From the NCBI GenBank assembly GCA_038501785.1, contig JBAMJR010000195.1:1979001-2043000 (forward strand): a stretch of 64,000 nucleotides of DNA, in the 5' to 3' direction. This document shows, in pieces, positions 61,601 through 64,000 of the stretch. This DNA is from Myoxocephalus aenaeus. Lineage: Eukaryota > Chordata > Actinopteri > Perciformes > Cottidae. Below the pieces are notes generated by a model. That model had not been told where the DNA came from and searched no databases. It worked only from the letters and a program-made list of their open reading frames with translations. Position 1 is the first letter of the stretch, and every line of letters starts with the position of its first letter. A program made the translations under genes and the position numbers.

Positions 61601-64000
61601 TATATTTTAAGGAACACTTATTTGTATTACATCAAAGATAGGACCCACCTTTTTGGTGAGGTAATCATTCTTTCTTCTAATTCCTGTTTTTTTTAAATCA
61701 GGCTATGTTGTTCTTTTTCTCTACTTTCACAATTATTTAGAGTTTCCTGATGATGGAAAATTGATTTTAAATTGTTCTATATAGTCGTATATCGTCCTCC
61801 CGAGAATGTGTCGGCACACCTGTAACCATTATGAAACTAATCTTATTCTTATATCTTATAATCTTATTTCATGAACTACACGCTGCTTCTCTTTTTGTTC
61901 CCCGAGCAAAGTCTCTGGGAGACAGATGGGACGTCTACTGTCCTTATGTCTGCTTTTGGTTGTAGTGAGCAGCAACATTTTGGGAGACATAAATGCCTTT
62001 TGTTAGATAAAATGCTCCAATGGCTTCCAACGACTTTACATACACACAGATACTTTGGTCTTGATACTCTCATTATCATGAATGTATGTTTATAATATAG
62101 ACATTTTTCAGCTTTTACCTATCCGGCCTTTATTCTGAAATAAGGTGTTACTGTTGGTTGAAGTTACTCGTGCAAGTTCTTGAGATAATACAGAAGACAG
62201 GCTGGACTGTGGGCGGTTTGTTTTGCATCCAAACAATTGCAAAATTTTGCTTGTAGGTACTCAATGATTGTAATAATCTTTAAAATGCCAGTAAACAACA
62301 ACCACATCTGAAAGAGGAACATTACTGGACATGCAGCAACAGCTGCCCAGAACTCACTTCAATGAGGAGCCCGAGTGGAGACATGCAGGTATTTGTTGAA
62401 ACTTCCTACAACACACTGACTCATCTGTGAATCACAGCCTAAACACAAATAGTTGACACATTATGAATGAAAGAGGGCTGGGTCATTGTTTCTTCTCCTT
62501 GCATCTTTCATACATGAGAATAGTATAAAGTATCTAGTTTTTGATTTAGTAATTTACATTATGTAAACCTATCGTAAGTATACTTAATAGTACTAGATAT
62601 ATTAATATTCACTGATGACTCCATGAGTTTTACTCCGCGAACATAATGAAGATTTAAAAGTAGTGGCAGTACTGTTCAAGTTCAACTGTGATTCAATCTC
62701 CAAATATAAAAATTAAATGAAACTTTTGCTTCTTCAGGTTGAAAAAAACTACTCAAAAAAAGTTTTAAAAGTCTATCGAAATTCTGACTGCTATAAAAGG
62801 TGTGGGTAATAAATGCACTTTGTGGTCCAGAAATATGAAGGCATTTAAAATGGTTTTATTGGGTTTATAGCCTGGTGACGAGATAAAAGGCAGTCTGTTC
62901 TGTGTCTCTCTAAAGGACAGCACAGGCCCTCATACGGGCATGGAGTAAAACCAGAAAATGAGGACCACCTTACTGAAGGACAACCAAGGTCAAATTTTGT
63001 GTTAGGAGTCCTGGACGTGCTTTTGTTGTGATACCCCATTTATAATGTTGAACAATGTTTTAAGACCATTGAATAACAATAAATACAACAGTGTTGTAGC
63101 CATACCATTTGGCATTACTTTATATGGTTATCCTGCACTCATAAAAAACAATTCCTAGCGTGTCACTTATGCCGTGGGGGGATTTTGTTACGCAGCCTTT
63201 TTTTTTATGAAAGGTGGCTCTCAGATGCAAAATGAAAGGCAAAATTTAAAGCCAAGAGGTTTCCACGACACTGGTGGGAGGAGTTAACATGTCATGCCAG
63301 CCACAATGTGTCACGACAAAAATAGATCTTTCACTTAAACACTAGTAAACCCTTTTTTGAATTACTAGTTTATGTTCTGTTCACAGGAATGACTTTAAAG
63401 CCTGGTACAGCACTCACGTGGCTGCAGCCCAAGAAGGACAATAATAGTAACTCATACAGTAAGAAGACAGTAACTAAAACAATCCAATACGATATTAATC
63501 CATATTTATCAAGCCTGTATTCTTCTGCTCGATTCTCTCTGGACTTACATTATATTATATTAAAAAAAAATGGGGTATTGATTTTTTCCCATTGTTGGCA
63601 GCCCACTTCCTCTTCCCCACTTTCCCAGGCTCGAAGAGAGGCTTGAAGGGGTTACCTTGTTAGAGGTTTGGGGTTATGCCCATGTCGGTCGCTCTGTTTT
63701 CTTCAACCTTCTGTTTTGGAGAGGCCCTTTTCTGTGGCGGCCCTGTGACAGCGTTCTTGGCAATATCCTGAAAGTCAAATCTGTTCATTTAGATTCAAGT
63801 GGTGACCCTGGAGCAGACTGCAGCCAACTGGCATGCTGTGGCAAAACTAGGACCTAATGTCAGGAACTAAACATTTGTCCTTTTTCATAAAACTAACATG
63901 CTGATATTCATGAACCTATCTATGTCTGAAGGGGATTCTTGTATTTATAATACACAGTATGGCGTATTGTGCAATGTGTAACTGTACAATTGCAGACAAA

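Larger units (their letters stand above)
57611..64000. other. Gene-poor region to the window end
   Basis: AT-rich with a (TA)n array, a G/A-rich segment at 60700-61150 (which leaves a long stop-free frame on the other strand) and a probable repeat remnant near 61.5 kb. Exon-like signals near 62.33 and 63.39 kb have no recognised product. No RNA gene seen. Confidence 0.45.

Noticed and set aside
1..64000. CRISPR arrays, operons, bacterial genes, tRNA or rRNA genes
   Set aside because: The tandem repeats are microsatellites or minisatellites without spacers. No tRNA-like promoter boxes or rRNA segments were recognised by eye, and all identified genes are spliced vertebrate genes.
25175..64000. 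let-7 / miR-100 / miR-125b cluster expected from human 11q24 neighbourhood
   Set aside because: I looked for the mature sequences on the + strand and for their obvious complements and saw no match; in human the cluster lies upstream of UBASH3B, so its absence here is not surprising.

Overview
The window is vertebrate genomic DNA and most likely comes from a teleost fish, probably a percomorph. Genes are split by GT-AG introns. Long CA/GT, TA and TCTG/CCTG microsatellites are frequent. Several interspersed repeats look like families I know as abundant in fish genomes. There is no sign of bacterial or organelle sequence.

Left part (1-8 kb): the last nine coding exons of an F11R/JAM-A-type junctional adhesion molecule lie on the + strand at 442-3518. 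The signal-peptide exon lies outside the window. Splice phases match at every junction and the protein ends in a PDZ-binding tail. A probable polyadenylation signal lies at 4207. A 5'-truncated Rex1/L2-type LINE on the minus strand (about 4427-5667) with an unbroken partial reverse-transcriptase frame, and an old hAT-like remnant (about 6469-6767), fill the intergenic space.

Middle part (7.4-26.1 kb): a complete UBASH3B (STS-1/TULA-2) gene on the + strand. It has a CpG-rich promoter, a leader with several short upstream frames, 14 coding exons (start 8171, stop 25172-25174) and a deduced 642-residue protein. Its domains are UBA, 2H-phosphoesterase-like, SH3 and a C-terminal histidine phosphatase with all key residues present. 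Intron 1 is about 11.9 kb and holds several repeats plus a CRE/TATA promoter-like cluster.

Right part (26.1-64 kb): about 38 kb without a gene I can name. It contains microsatellites, a 23-bp minisatellite in which every copy carries an E-box, a perfect 30-bp inverted repeat, MITE-like elements, and a few exon-like islands with good splice signals but no recognisable protein. It may be intergenic, or the introns of a gene whose main exons lie outside the window.

The two identified genes act in related cell-surface and leukocyte biology (cell-cell adhesion; brake on tyrosine-kinase signalling), but nothing in the sequence shows that they are co-regulated. I found no clearly new biological system. 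The most unusual items are the E-box minisatellite, the perfect hairpin, the intronic CRE/TATA cluster and the uORF that ends three bases before the UBASH3B start.
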